From CAZQKW01 sp964594075 (lineage in GTDB: Bacteria > Desulfobacterota > WTBG01 > CAIYCZ01): DNA of 28,859 nucleotides. Shown here piece after piece: positions 1-8,734 of the stretch. The stretch is from NCBI GenBank assembly GCA_964594075.1, contig CAZQKW010000042.1, forward strand, positions 1-28,859, read 5' to 3'. The notes under the pieces were generated by a model. That model had not been told where the DNA came from, ran no database searches, and saw only the letters and a program-made list of their open reading frames with translations. Each line of letters starts with the position of its first letter. The first letter of the stretch is position 1. Position numbers and translations under genes: made by a program.

Positions 1-52
1 CTGCTTATGCCATCTCCACAATTTCTATCCCTGTTTTTTGGGGAAAGTCCTG
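1..52 (+). repeat. Left copy of a perfect 52-bp inverted repeat
   Basis: Bases 1-52 are the exact reverse complement of 28806-28857, with no mismatch. The match stops after base 52, where this copy continues into an AT-rich promoter region while the right-hand copy is preceded by different sequence. The unit has no recognisable coding content. Either both window ends lie in the edges of two oppositely oriented copies of one mobile element, or an assembly stopped at a multicopy repeat. The match itself is read directly; its nature is inference. Confidence 0.9.
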
Positions 53-66
53 ATACGTAATATACA

Positions 67-95
67 TTGACACTAAAGAATAAAAAATATATATA
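67..95 (+). promoter_or_regulatory. Near-consensus sigma70 promoter
   Basis: A perfect -35 box TTGACA (67-72) is followed after exactly 17 bases by TATATA (90-95) in a very AT-rich spacer. Transcription would start near base 102 and give a leader of about 117 nt before the ATG at 220. The promoter begins only 15 bp inside the terminal repeat, so it may belong to the host flank or have arrived with the mobile-element edge. Confidence 0.6.
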
Positions 96-219
96 TCATG
101 ATGATTCAAAATGAATACATGAATATGCCTCGAAAGCAGGGGTATAGAATTATTTCCCGCATTGAATTAATTTATAGGCCATATGAATGAGAACATTTTA
201 TTTAGAAAGGAAAAACAGT

Positions 220-936
220 ATGTTTAAAAAATGTATCGCCACCTACCTTTCATTATTTTTTGTCTTGATGCCGGTCTGCTCAGCTCTGGCTGCAGGAAAG
301 AAAAGTAATATTCTTATTGATGAGCAAAAATTTCTGAATGCTCTTGTTGCACAGGCACCATTTGAAATATCCGCACTACAGGCCAATGAACAACAGCTTG
401 TCGCAGCAGCAGCGCACGGCGCGCAAGAACTTCTGAGCTTATTGAACAGGCATGATACGGAGTTTTCAATGCTGGTTAACACCGTGTGTAAAAAAAGAAT
501 CTTGAACAAATCGGCAGCGGAAATCAAGTTTTTGATATTAAACAGCTTGCAGGAAATCGCAGATGGCCTGGTTATTACGCCTACGCCTGGTTGTTTAACA
601 CCGTACACCTTTAGCTCATTGTTGTTTTTCGCTATTGCGCCAATAACGTTTATCTTTTTTGCGCAAAATTTAGTTTACAACACCGACGAACCAAATTGCG
701 CGATAGCGTATGGCGACTGGTGGTTAGCTTCTTTATTCTGGTCTCTTGCGATCCGGCAAACATACAACATATGTAGCGAAGAAAAGCAAGAGGATCCAAA
801 TGAGGCTATCATAGCAGATTATACCAGTGACCGAACAACCATGCAGATTCTTGCCCTTGTTTTCTTCGGACTGGGCGCCTATACATTTCAGAGCTGCCCA
901 TACTCGCCATTCAATGTTTATGGCAACAGGCGGTAA
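220..936 (+). CDS. Small exported membrane protein of unknown function
   Basis: Not recognised as a known family. The ATG at 220 is preferred over the upstream in-frame ATG at 187 because it is preceded by a purine-rich ribosome site (GAAAGG) at good spacing and opens a classic signal peptide: MFKK, a hydrophobic core to about residue 20, then a likely cut after SALAA. The 238-residue product continues with a mostly helical, alanine- and glutamine-rich region (30-120). Hydrophobic segments follow at about 131-150, 165-182 and 206-224, then a short Arg-rich end. Seven cysteines are present. It is a single-gene unit behind the promoter at 67-95, pointing the same way as the helicase gene but separated from it by about 600 bp. 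The role is unknown; an inner-membrane or envelope protein is all the sequence supports. Confidence 0.7.
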   Translation: MFKKCIATYLSLFFVLMPVCSALAAGKKSNILIDEQKFLNALVAQAPFEISALQANEQQLVAAAAHGAQELLSLLNRHDTEFSMLVNTVCKKRILNKSAAEIKFLILNSLQEIADGLVITPTPGCLTPYTFSSLLFFAIAPITFIFFAQNLVYNTDEPNCAIAYGDWWLASLFWSLAIRQTYNICSEEKQEDPNEAIIADYTSDRTTMQILALVFFGLGAYTFQSCPYSPFNVYGNRR

Positions 937-1051
937 GAGCCTGGTATAATAGGTCAGTAATGGTATAATTGGAAAGGCAGTGGCGGCGCTGATAATGAAA
1001 TGTTGTTTCGGTAATCCTGCGTTTTTTAAAACGGTTTTGCCTGAGATGGTT

Positions 1052-1195
1052 TAGCAGGTTGTTGAAAAAGAGATATTTGAGAGGGTTTTTGATACAATAT
1101 ATATTTTTTTCTAACATATTGAATTCTTCGCCAACCTATTGCTCAATTGAGATGCTTCACTTTGTTCAGAATGACACTTTTTCAACGGTCTGTTA
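1052..1195. mobile_element. MITE-like element with imperfect terminal inverted repeats
   Basis: The 19-bp ends 1052-1070 and 1177-1195 are inverted repeats matching at 15 of 19 positions. The inner ten bases (GTTGAAAAAG / CTTTTTCAAC) are perfect, and all four mismatches are transitions. The 144-bp unit has no coding capacity. Inside the right end lies GATGCTTCACTTTGTTCAG, a type of sequence often seen in dispersed bacterial intergenic repeats (recollection, not a search). No target duplication was identified. It may be a decayed non-autonomous transposon. Confidence 0.4.
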
Positions 1196-1268
1196 GATTC
1201 TTACCTGTTTAAATCTGAGAATTGTGATCTCATCTTGGTATCGTTTGGCTTGTGGTGAAAGCAGTTAC

Positions 1269-1311
1269 GGAAGGTGCGAGCGATGGCTGTGGCGAACATA
1301 ACGCCCCTTCC
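1269..1311 (+). other. Possible structured RNA (three-way-junction-like fold)
   Basis: GGAAGG (1269-1274) can pair with CCTTCC (1306-1311). Immediately inside the right arm, GGCG (1291-1294) pairs with CGCC (1302-1305) around a seven-base loop. A weak AGC/GCT pair (1279-1281 with 1286-1288) could form a second branch. The fold is about 220 bp upstream of the helicase start. I cannot assign it to a known RNA family, and short stems like these can arise by chance. Confidence 0.2.
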
Positions 1312-1531
1312 AGCGAGCACTGATTCCGAACAAATGAACCAGAAGCCAAATAAATTTCAAATATCTTTTGCTAGTACTTAATATTTAAACGCCGCGAAGC
1401 TGTGCCATTCATTCCTAAGCAATCACTATATTGAAGCCGGGATAATATGCCCCAGGCGCGTTTCAAATACGTGCTTCAAAACCTCTTTCTCTCTACGTAT
1501 TAAAAAAATCGTCTTATTACTTCCTGCCAAC

Positions 1532-3490
1532 ATGTTGATACAAAAAAGAATATCTTTTGCCCACGAGCTCAACGACCAGCAGCGTGCGGTAGTCACTTCA
1601 GGCGAGGGGCCGGTTCTGGTTATCGCCGGTGCCGGCAGCGGCAAGACCAGAACACTGACCTACCGCGTTGCGTTCCTCATCGAGCAGGGGGTTGATCCAT
1701 TCAGCCTCTTGCTGGTTACGTTTACCAATAAAGCAGCCCAGGACATGCTGAATCGAGTGGCGGCGCTTGTTCCCCATGATGTCAAAAAGCTCTGGGGCGG
1801 CACCTTCCATCATATTGCCAACCGTATTCTTCGCGTGCATGCCCCGCGGTTGGGTTTTCAGTCAAACTTCACCATCCTTGACCAGCAGGATGCCATAGAC
1901 CTTTTGAACTCATGCCTTATGGATCTGGGCTATAAGAAGAAATCGAAATTGCTGCCGCAGGGTGCCGTGCTTTCGCGCATGTTCAGCCTTGCACATAATA
2001 TGCGTCTGAGTTTGCCAGAACTCATTGAGCAGCGTCAGCCTTATTTTATTCAGTGCCTGAAAGAAATAAATGTTATTTATCAACATTATACCAAGAAGAA
2101 ACAACAATTGAACCTGCTTGATTTTGATGATCTCTTGATATATTGGCTGCGCCTCATGGAAGAAGATGCGGCGTTAAAAGAATTTTATGCGCGGCGGTTT
2201 TGCCATATTTTGGTAGATGAGTATCAGGACACCAATAAACTGCAGGCAGACATTATTGATACGCTCGCCTATCTACACAGGAATCTAATGGTGGTAGGTG
2301 ACGATTCCCAGAGCATCTATTCGTTTCGGGGCGCTGACTTTTCAAACATCATTGATTTTCCGCGCCGGTATCCCGGCACCCGTATTTATAAACTTGAATA
2401 CAATTACCGGTCAACACCGGAAATTTTGCATCTTGCGAATCAGAGCATCATTTACAATGAAAAACAGTTTCGGAAGGAACTTCGGCCTATGAGAAGCCAC
2501 AGTGTTCACCCGTTGTTTGTTCCCGTTGAATCAGTTTTTCACCAGGCCGCTTTTGTTTCGTATACGATACAGGAGTTTCTTTCCGCAGGAATGAGGCCGG
2601 GAAACATAGCTGTGCTGTATCGTGCCCATTACCATTCTATGGAACTGCAGATGCAGTTAACCCGGCTTGGTATCTCGTTTGAAATTCGCTCAGGTATCCG
2701 CTTTTTTGAACAGGCACATATAAAAGATATTGCCGCATATTTAAAAATTCTGCTCAATCCGTTTGACGAAGTTGCGTGGAAACGAATTCTTCAATTTCTG
2801 CCGGCGATTGGCAAAGTCCGCTCTCAGAGAGTTTGGGAACTGCTTGCAAATTCGTCAAACCCTCTTATTGAGTGCCGGGAGGTAGCCATTGAAAGATATA
2901 TTCCGCCTGTGGCTAAACCTTTTTGGGCGAATCTCTGCGGAGTGCTTCAGGCGCTTGCCCATTCCGGCCGGGAGGTTTCTCCGGGATTGCTCATCAAAAC
3001 CATCATGGGCGGAGGTTACCAGGAGTATATGCGCACCAGGTATCATGACCCGGCAAGTCGCGCAGAGGATATTGAGCGGTTCATGGAGTTTGGTTCCCAC
3101 TATAACGAACTTGCGGATTTTTTAGCAGAACTTGCCCTGTTGACCAGTGTTGACGCAGAGGATGTTGCGGCAGATGAAGGTCGAGAAACAGTAAAGCTCA
3201 CCACCATTCATCAGGCAAAAGGTCTTGAGTGGCCCGTTGTTTTTGTCATTTCCCTTGCCGAAGGCAGCTTTCCGAATCCGCGCACTATTTACCGGCAGGA
3301 GGATGAAGAAGAAGAACGGCGGTTATTTTATGTCGCCGTTACCCGGGCAAAAGACCACCTTTATCTCTGCAGTCCGCTGAGTCTGGGAGAGCACGGGCCG
3401 CCCGTTAAACCCTCGCGATTTATCCGGGAGCTTCCACAACATTGCTTTGCGAAGCTGCCTGCTCCTGGGGTTGTTTACGATTACCGGTAA
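1532..3490 (+). CDS. UvrD/PcrA/Rep-type superfamily 1A DNA helicase
   Basis: An ATP-dependent 3'-5' DNA helicase of the UvrD/PcrA/Rep group, expected in the cytoplasm in repair or replication restart. Visible motifs in order: Q motif LNDQQRAVV (13-21), Walker A AGAGSGKT (32-39), Ia VTFTNKAA (62-69), motif II LVDEYQDTN (227-235), motif III VVGDDSQSIYSFRG (254-267), motif IV LEYNYRS (288-294), motif V TTIHQAKGLEWPVVF (557-571) and motif VI EERRLFYVAVTRA (about 592-604). At 652 residues it is shorter than typical UvrD or PcrA (about 720) and ends soon after motif VI, so it lacks most of the usual C-terminal extension. The ATG at 1532 has no clear ribosome site but starts 12 residues before the Q motif, as expected. 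It is followed after 98 bp by the RNase gene on the same strand. UvrD, PcrA and Rep cannot be told apart here. Confidence 0.95.
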   Translation: MLIQKRISFAHELNDQQRAVVTSGEGPVLVIAGAGSGKTRTLTYRVAFLIEQGVDPFSLLLVTFTNKAAQDMLNRVAALVPHDVKKLWGGTFHHIANRILRVHAPRLGFQSNFTILDQQDAIDLLNSCLMDLGYKKKSKLLPQGAVLSRMFSLAHNMRLSLPELIEQRQPYFIQCLKEINVIYQHYTKKKQQLNLLDFDDLLIYWLRLMEEDAALKEFYARRFCHILVDEYQDTNKLQADIIDTLAYLHRNLMVVGDDSQSIYSFRGADFSNIIDFPRRYPGTRIYKLEYNYRSTPEILHLANQSIIYNEKQFRKELRPMRSHSVHPLFVPVESVFHQAAFVSYTIQEFLSAGMRPGNIAVLYRAHYHSMELQMQLTRLGISFEIRSGIRFFEQAHIKDIAAYLKILLNPFDEVAWKRILQFLPAIGKVRSQRVWELLANSSNPLIECREVAIERYIPPVAKPFWANLCGVLQALAHSGREVSPGLLIKTIMGGGYQEYMRTRYHDPASRAEDIERFMEFGSHYNELADFLAELALLTSVDAEDVAADEGRETVKLTTIHQAKGLEWPVVFVISLAEGSFPNPRTIYRQEDEEEERRLFYVAVTRAKDHLYLCSPLSLGEHGPPVKPSRFIRELPQHCFAKLPAPGVVYDYR

Positions 3491-3588
3491 AGAAATGAAA
3501 ACCGAAACAAGTCCGCACCGAAATTTTCACGTGTTCAGAAAGCAGCGTCTATTTGATAAAATTCTTGCCTATAAGGAGGCGGAATCCT

Positions 3589-5595
3589 GTGTTAACGGGG
3601 AAAATTGTCCAGTTTTTTGAAAGCCAACAACTCATTACCGGGGTATGCCTTGAGGATACCGGCACCCGTTTGCATATATTCACGATTAATGGCAGAGAGT
3701 TGAATACCAATGCCAATCGTCTGCTGCATGCATCGTCATACTGTGTAGCTCCCGGTTCTTCAAAGGATAATTTGGTGCGCCTTATGCGCGAGTTTTGCCG
3801 GAAACAGCGGGAACTTATGCGCCAGGTCGATGTCAATGTCCTCTGGGAGCACCTCAGAGGCGAAGGGGAGGTTTTTGACACCGGATATTTATCACGCATC
3901 GTGTTTGGCGATAATGCCGATTCAGACCATGCTGCTGCGGTTCTCCTGGCACTGCTTGAAGACCGGATACGCTTTAAGTTGCACTGCGGACGTTTTAAAA
4001 TTAACACCCCAGAACAGGTCGCCGCGATTAAAATGAAACGAGAGCGTGATGACCAGCGGCAGCGTATTATTGAGGACGGCAGTATCTGGCTTGATGCTGT
4101 CTTGCAGGGAAAAAACGCTTGCACGGAGCGGCAAGAGCTGTTCATACAACTCCTGAAAGAATTCATTTTGTATGGCAACGAAGCGCCGGAGTATCAGCTC
4201 ACCCGCGAGATACTTGATCAGGCAAAAATTACCGATCCGAAGTCCTGCTTTGACGTTTTAGTTAAATTAGGCGTCTACGATGTTGATGAAAATCTCGGTG
4301 TGGCACGATATAAGATACGGACAGAATGGCCTGTAGCAGCAGCGCAAGAAGTTGACGCATTGATTAACAGCGGTCAAAGCGTCATCCTGCAGGATACCCG
4401 ACGGCAGAACCTTACCCATTTGCCAATTTTTTCCATTGATGAAACGGTTACCAGGGATATTGATGATGCCATAAGTTTTGAAAAACTGCCTGATGGATAC
4501 TGTCGTGTCGGCATCCATATAACTGATGTTGCTTCACGCATCAAACCCGCATGTGCCCTTGACCGTGAAGCTGAACAGCGCGCCACCTCCATTTATTTGC
4601 CGGAAGGCAAAATTCCCATGCTGCCACCGGCTCTGTCGGAAGAGCAGTTGAGCTTACAAGAAGGCACACCACGGCCAGCTTTGAGCATTCTTGTCACGCT
4701 GCAACCGACCGGCGAGATTGTCAATTCGGAAGTGATGCTGAGCATAATACAGGTCAGCAGGCGAATGAGTTATGAAGAGGTTGATGCAGAAATGGCGCAC
4801 GACCAGGTTTTTGCTGACCTGTATCAGATGGCTGCTGCGCGAATGGAAAAGCGGAAACAAGCAGGTGCCCTCGTGCTTTCTATACCAGAACTGCAGGTCA
4901 TGGTTGACAGCCAGAAACATATTCAGGTCAGCATCCGTGAGCGCACCACCCCCAGCCAAATTATAGTATCTGAGTGTATGATACTGGCCAACTATCTGGC
5001 AGCACAGTTTTTGAGGGATAAAAATATTCCAGCACTGTATAGAAAACAGGGGCACCCGCGAGAGGCAATGCTTGCTGAAGAACCGCCTTCTCTTTTTCAG
5101 CTTATTCGCCAGCGCAAATTGTTGAACCGGGTGGAAGTTGGCTTGGAACCGGGAAGGCATGCCGGCTTGGGGCTTGACGTATATACCACGATTACCTCGC
5201 CGCTGCGCAAATATTATGATCTCATAGTCCAGCGGCAGCTGGTGAGCGTGCTGTCTGGAACCGCCCCGCCCTATGGAGAAAATGATTTGCGCAACATTGC
5301 CGGTGCTGTGGATGCGCGTCTCACTTCAGCGGCGCTCTTTGAACAAGAGCGGCAGAGATACTGGCTCTTAAAATACCTGGAGAATAAAACCGGGGCATGC
5401 TTTGCTGCCATCGTTATTGACAAGCGGCCGCGCGGCTACCGCATTCTGATTAATGATTATATGCTGGAAACACACGTTGCTGTTGCAGAGGGAGAGGAAT
5501 TTGTTCCCGGCGAATCAATAACCGTTATGCTGGAAAAAGTTGATCCTTTTTATGGCACTTTGAAGGTTTCATGCCGCCAGCTCTCGCGGCGTTGA
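3589..5595 (+). CDS. RNase II/R family 3'-5' exoribonuclease (RNB domain)
   Basis: Hydrolytic 3'-5' exoribonuclease of the RNB family, cytoplasmic, for RNA turnover. A GTG start at 3589 is chosen because AAGGAGG lies at 3573-3579 with ideal spacing; a TTG further upstream (3553) would place this ribosome site inside the gene. The 668-residue protein starts with a small beta-barrel-like region (GKIVQFFE) rather than the cold-shock domains of E. coli enzymes, followed by a helical, winged-helix-like linker. The RNB core carries IDETVTRDIDDAIS, with the four metal-binding Asp at 284, 290, 292 and 293. TSPLRKYYDL at 536-545 matches the conserved C-terminal RNB block, and an S1-like tail ends the protein. 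Domain order and length fit the shorter RNase II-like proteins of Desulfobacterota and cyanobacteria rather than RNase R. Probably cotranscribed with the helicase. Confidence 0.93.
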   Translation: MLTGKIVQFFESQQLITGVCLEDTGTRLHIFTINGRELNTNANRLLHASSYCVAPGSSKDNLVRLMREFCRKQRELMRQVDVNVLWEHLRGEGEVFDTGYLSRIVFGDNADSDHAAAVLLALLEDRIRFKLHCGRFKINTPEQVAAIKMKRERDDQRQRIIEDGSIWLDAVLQGKNACTERQELFIQLLKEFILYGNEAPEYQLTREILDQAKITDPKSCFDVLVKLGVYDVDENLGVARYKIRTEWPVAAAQEVDALINSGQSVILQDTRRQNLTHLPIFSIDETVTRDIDDAISFEKLPDGYCRVGIHITDVASRIKPACALDREAEQRATSIYLPEGKIPMLPPALSEEQLSLQEGTPRPALSILVTLQPTGEIVNSEVMLSIIQVSRRMSYEEVDAEMAHDQVFADLYQMAAARMEKRKQAGALVLSIPELQVMVDSQKHIQVSIRERTTPSQIIVSECMILANYLAAQFLRDKNIPALYRKQGHPREAMLAEEPPSLFQLIRQRKLLNRVEVGLEPGRHAGLGLDVYTTITSPLRKYYDLIVQRQLVSVLSGTAPPYGENDLRNIAGAVDARLTSAALFEQERQRYWLLKYLENKTGACFAAIVIDKRPRGYRILINDYMLETHVAVAEGEEFVPGESITVMLEKVDPFYGTLKVSCRQLSRR

Positions 5596-5618
5596 GACCG
5601 CTTCACGCAAGACCTTAA

Positions 5619-5645
5619 ACAGCAGTCGGTAGCTGTGTTTTTGTT
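5619..5645 (+). terminator. Weak candidate terminator between convergent genes
   Basis: ACAGC (5619-5623) pairs with GCTGT (5632-5636) around an eight-base loop and is followed by a T-rich run. It sits between the RNase stop (5595) and the stop of the converging membrane-protein gene (5656). The five-base-pair stem is short, so support is modest. Confidence 0.35.
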
Positions 5646-5655
5646 TAAAAGTTTT

Positions 5656-7539
5656 TTATCCGGAATAGTCAATAACAGGTGAGGCGTGAATCGGTTCAGA
5701 AATGCCTGTTTCATACAGGATAAACTGATCGTTTTCATAAACTTTTTTTAGCATAAAGGTTTTTGGTTTTTCGGTGATAATAAATTTTGCCCTGTATTTC
5801 TTGGCCGTTTTGGCAACGTCTTCAGTTGATAAATTAAAATATCCCTGCGCATTCGAATCAAAGCAAAATGATTTCCACCCCAGATCCGTCATACGGGAAA
5901 GCCATTCCCGGGCAAACTGAGTGTCAAGATAAAGAGCATTTGCCCCCTCAGCCCAGTCGCCGAGGGTTGCACGCAATGAATAAATGCCAAAGTCGTTCAT
6001 ATAGGTCGGCACAATAAACAGGTCATCTTTGTCCGAATACGTTTGAGCAAATAACTGAATATCTGCCCAGGGATCGCGTTTGCCTTGAAAATAACCATGG
6101 TAATAAATTTCTGGGCCTCCCTTAACAAAAAGCACCCCTGCATCAAAAACGACAACGAACAATATCAGCGCGACATGGTATCCCAGTGTTCTAACACGCC
6201 GTTCAAACGTGGCAAAGAGCAGAAGAAAGACAAACGTGCCGGCAAAGAACAAAAGCAGCCGGTGGCTTCGTTCGCCGGTCAGCAAATGATAGGCGGCTAT
6301 TATGAAAAATGCCAACAACAGAGCCGGCAGTCCACAGGCAGCTACAATGGGGAGACGGTGTGCCAGTCGTTCCAGGTATTTAAAAAATATCACGCAACCT
6401 ATAAAAAGGGGCAGATAATACAGCGGAAAACATTTAAGATATCCGGTAAGACATACTAAAAGCACAATACCCAAAAATCGTTCGGAAAGAGATCGCGCCA
6501 ATAAGGATGAAAGACCATAGGCAACACAGGGCAGAGCTATCAAAACATATACCAGCGTGCTGCGCCATAAACTCAATTTTATTATCAAGGGAACAGGGTA
6601 TATCTCAACACAGAGTGTTCCCAGAAAACATAAGAGCAATACCGAGCAAATAAATATTAAAAGCTCTCTTTTTCGTTTTTCGTCTGGTAGTGAATAGATA
6701 AAAATTATAACCAGAGCAAAAAATAATAAAGCGCGGATGAAGGAAATGGCTGGCCAGGTTGAGGGGAAACAGGTATACCAAACAGACCATAATACGGTGG
6801 TGAACCAGGTTGACACATCAGGTTGTTGTGTCGCGCTTAAATAATTGACCCCTTGCATCAGGGTAGGCAGTACTGGTATCATAAACGCAATGCCGGCAGA
6901 CCCAAGGTCTGCAAAACGAAGCTCCTTATAATGAAATACCCACGTTAAAGCATACGACCAGAGAACAAACGCAGTGCACATGGGATGAAAATTCCACGAC
7001 AGTCCGGCAAGAAAGAGCGACGCGACATAGCGCTTTTTAAAAAAATATACCAGAGACCACACAATGAGCGGATAGGCATATACAAGGCTATGATGAAAGA
7101 AATTTAAATACGGCGAGGGCGAGCCTAATGCCCAATTATTCAATTCAGCCGTATAAAGCAGCATAGTTATATATCCGGCATGAGATCCGGGGAACAGGGT
7201 CTGGGTAAGATTGAATAATCCTGCAAGAGTGAACAGCAGGCTTGCAATGCTCAGAATAATAGCAAAGGTCTCGAAATCAAAATGTCTGATGATAAATACA
7301 TGAAAGGCATGGGAAATAGAAAATCGAACCTGGGTTCTTTTTACTGCCTGAACATAGATGGAATTTTTAAAAAGCGAAGGATCTGCAGCCGCATTTATGG
7401 GGTCAATATAGGTGCCAACAGTTAGCTGCTTGTGCACGTGGTAATGGCCGTTCATCAAGAATGCATGCGCCGTTACCAGGAGCATAATAAACACAATATG
7501 TGTCTGTGAGAAAAGAGGATTTATCTTTTCCATAAGCAT
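5656..7539 (-). CDS. Polytopic membrane protein, GT-C/DUF6798-like (paralogue A)
   Basis: A 627-residue integral membrane protein with about a dozen hydrophobic segments and a soluble C-terminal tail of roughly 150 residues. It is a clear paralogue of the protein at 13748-15589. Both share an early loop with DPSLFKNS and YVQAVK, the membrane motifs LLYTAE, WNFHPMC and WYTCFPSTWP, and a tail with DFGIYSLRA, LGDWAEG (526-532 here) and EWLSRM. The shape (small first membrane segment, large extracytoplasmic loop, many helices, outer tail) suggests the GT-C superfamily of lipid-linked-sugar glycosyltransferases; resemblance to DUF6798 proteins is from memory. No loop-1 Asp-Glu or Asp-Asp pair as clear as in classical GT-C enzymes is seen, so activity is inferred. 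It stands alone on the minus strand, divergent from the oxidoreductase gene 135 bp away. The start may instead be the Met two codons in; neither has a strong ribosome site. Confidence 0.8.
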   Translation of the reverse strand: MLMEKINPLFSQTHIVFIMLLVTAHAFLMNGHYHVHKQLTVGTYIDPINAAADPSLFKNSIYVQAVKRTQVRFSISHAFHVFIIRHFDFETFAIILSIASLLFTLAGLFNLTQTLFPGSHAGYITMLLYTAELNNWALGSPSPYLNFFHHSLVYAYPLIVWSLVYFFKKRYVASLFLAGLSWNFHPMCTAFVLWSYALTWVFHYKELRFADLGSAGIAFMIPVLPTLMQGVNYLSATQQPDVSTWFTTVLWSVWYTCFPSTWPAISFIRALLFFALVIIFIYSLPDEKRKRELLIFICSVLLLCFLGTLCVEIYPVPLIIKLSLWRSTLVYVLIALPCVAYGLSSLLARSLSERFLGIVLLVCLTGYLKCFPLYYLPLFIGCVIFFKYLERLAHRLPIVAACGLPALLLAFFIIAAYHLLTGERSHRLLLFFAGTFVFLLLFATFERRVRTLGYHVALILFVVVFDAGVLFVKGGPEIYYHGYFQGKRDPWADIQLFAQTYSDKDDLFIVPTYMNDFGIYSLRATLGDWAEGANALYLDTQFAREWLSRMTDLGWKSFCFDSNAQGYFNLSTEDVAKTAKKYRAKFIITEKPKTFMLKKVYENDQFILYETGISEPIHASPVIDYSG

Positions 7540-7674
7540 AAATAATGGTCAATTTATGACAGGCGAGAAATGAAAGCAAATAATTTTTCCTGTTGCAAGA
7601 CACAATCGGGTTTTGGAGTGAGATAATGGTAGATATGTAAAGAACTATATTACAACTCAGTTTAGAAATGCGCC

Positions 7675-8703
7675 ATGGGAACAAAAGACAAGGGAAAGAA
7701 GCTCCGAGTGGGCATAATTGGTGCCGGCCGGATGGCATACTGGCACCTTAAAGGATATCGCGCGGTTGAAGATGCTCAGATCGTTGCGCTTGCCGGCAGC
7801 ACCGAGACGAATATAAAACGTTTGCAAAAAAAGTTTGCTATCCCGCACACGTATACTGATTATCAAAAAATGCTTGAGGATCAGCATCTGGATGCGGTCA
7901 GTGTTACGACCCCGACCCATACTCATTGCCGCATAGTCATTGATAGCATGCAGGCTGGCTGCCATGTGCTGTGCGAAAAACCGATAGCACTTACCCTTGA
8001 GGAAGCAGAGCGGATGATTGAGGCAGAAAGAGCAGCCCGCAGGATTCTCATGATGGGGTTTTCGCAGAGATTCTACAAGGAATTCTCTCTGATGAAAGAA
8101 ATTATCGATCAGGGGCATCTGGGAGCAGTGAGGGTTGCTTGGTATCGCAGGGGAATAAATATGCCGCCGCAAAAATGGTATGCGGAACCCGATAAAAACG
8201 GCGGCGTTGCCACTGAGCTCGCCATTCACGGCATAGATTGGCTGCGGTGGATTATGAATGCCCGGGTAGTCCAGGTTTCTGCAGAGTCCTCCGAACATCC
8301 CCAGTATCCGGGCATAGACGACAATATGTGGATGATGTTAAAATTTGATAACGGCGCTATCGGGGTGGTTGGCGCATCCTATAGCTTTCCATTTCTGAAA
8401 CGGGATATAGGGGTTATCGGAGAAAAAATGGCCCTTACGGTTGAGCGTGGCAAAGTTATCATGGAAGGATACAGTAACTATTCTCTGCAAATGCTTGTCC
8501 TCAAATATATTAAATACTGTTTTCTTGTTCCTTACTGGCTGCTTTATAACCCTTTTCAGAGGGAAACGGGTCACTTTATTTCCTGTATCAAATCAGGAAC
8601 GACACCGTGCGCAACCAGCGAAGACGGCAAAATCAGCCTGGAAATCGCGTTGCGGGCAAAAGAATCGGCGCGAAGCGGCCAAAAAATCAATCTTCGTTGT
8701 TAG
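7675..8703 (+). CDS. Gfo/Idh/MocA family oxidoreductase
   Basis: A predicted NAD(P)-dependent sugar or sugar-nucleotide dehydrogenase. The N-terminal Rossmann fold shows VGIIGAGRMA (12-21). The family EKP motif lies at 101-103 (Lys102 is the expected catalytic lysine). HGIDWLRW from 185 provides the conserved His185 and Asp188. The 342-residue length is normal. A hydrophobic patch near residues 275-290 (YCFLVPYWLLY) is odd for a soluble enzyme and could mark membrane association or a substrate pocket. The ATG at 7675 has a poor ribosome site, but the Rossmann motif follows at the right distance. The radical SAM gene begins 31 bases after the stop, so the two are probably cotranscribed. The substrate cannot be deduced; the locus suggests a nucleotide-activated sugar. 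Confidence 0.9.
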   Translation: MGTKDKGKKLRVGIIGAGRMAYWHLKGYRAVEDAQIVALAGSTETNIKRLQKKFAIPHTYTDYQKMLEDQHLDAVSVTTPTHTHCRIVIDSMQAGCHVLCEKPIALTLEEAERMIEAERAARRILMMGFSQRFYKEFSLMKEIIDQGHLGAVRVAWYRRGINMPPQKWYAEPDKNGGVATELAIHGIDWLRWIMNARVVQVSAESSEHPQYPGIDDNMWMMLKFDNGAIGVVGASYSFPFLKRDIGVIGEKMALTVERGKVIMEGYSNYSLQMLVLKYIKYCFLVPYWLLYNPFQRETGHFISCIKSGTTPCATSEDGKISLEIALRAKESARSGQKINLRC

Positions 8704-8734
8704 CCATTGCATCAAGATTACACCTGGAGAGGTT

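Larger units (their letters stand above)
937..1531. other. 595-bp non-coding stretch
   Basis: No convincing coding frame is seen. The stretch holds two identical TGGTATAAT nonamers (942-950 and 961-969), both matching an extended -10 element but without good -35 boxes. It also holds a MITE-like element (1052-1195) and a possible branched RNA structure (1269-1311). Past about 1330 the sequence is AT-rich and unremarkable up to the helicase start. No tRNA, rRNA or obvious terminator is visible. Confidence 0.6.

Noticed and set aside
3549..4178. 209-codon open frame on the minus strand
   Set aside because: Lies antisense within the well-supported RNase II-like gene, with Ser/Arg-rich low-complexity content and no motif; a frame shadow.
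4654..5160. 168-codon open frame on the minus strand
   Set aside because: Antisense to the RNB catalytic region; no family features.
7657..8298. 213-codon open frame on the minus strand
   Set aside because: Antisense to the Gfo/Idh/MocA gene whose motifs are complete; composition is that of a shadow frame.
8441..8734. Upstream extension of the radical SAM frame to an ATG at 8441
   Set aside because: The extension overlaps the end of the dehydrogenase gene and encodes nothing family-like; a ribosome site points to GTG 8735.
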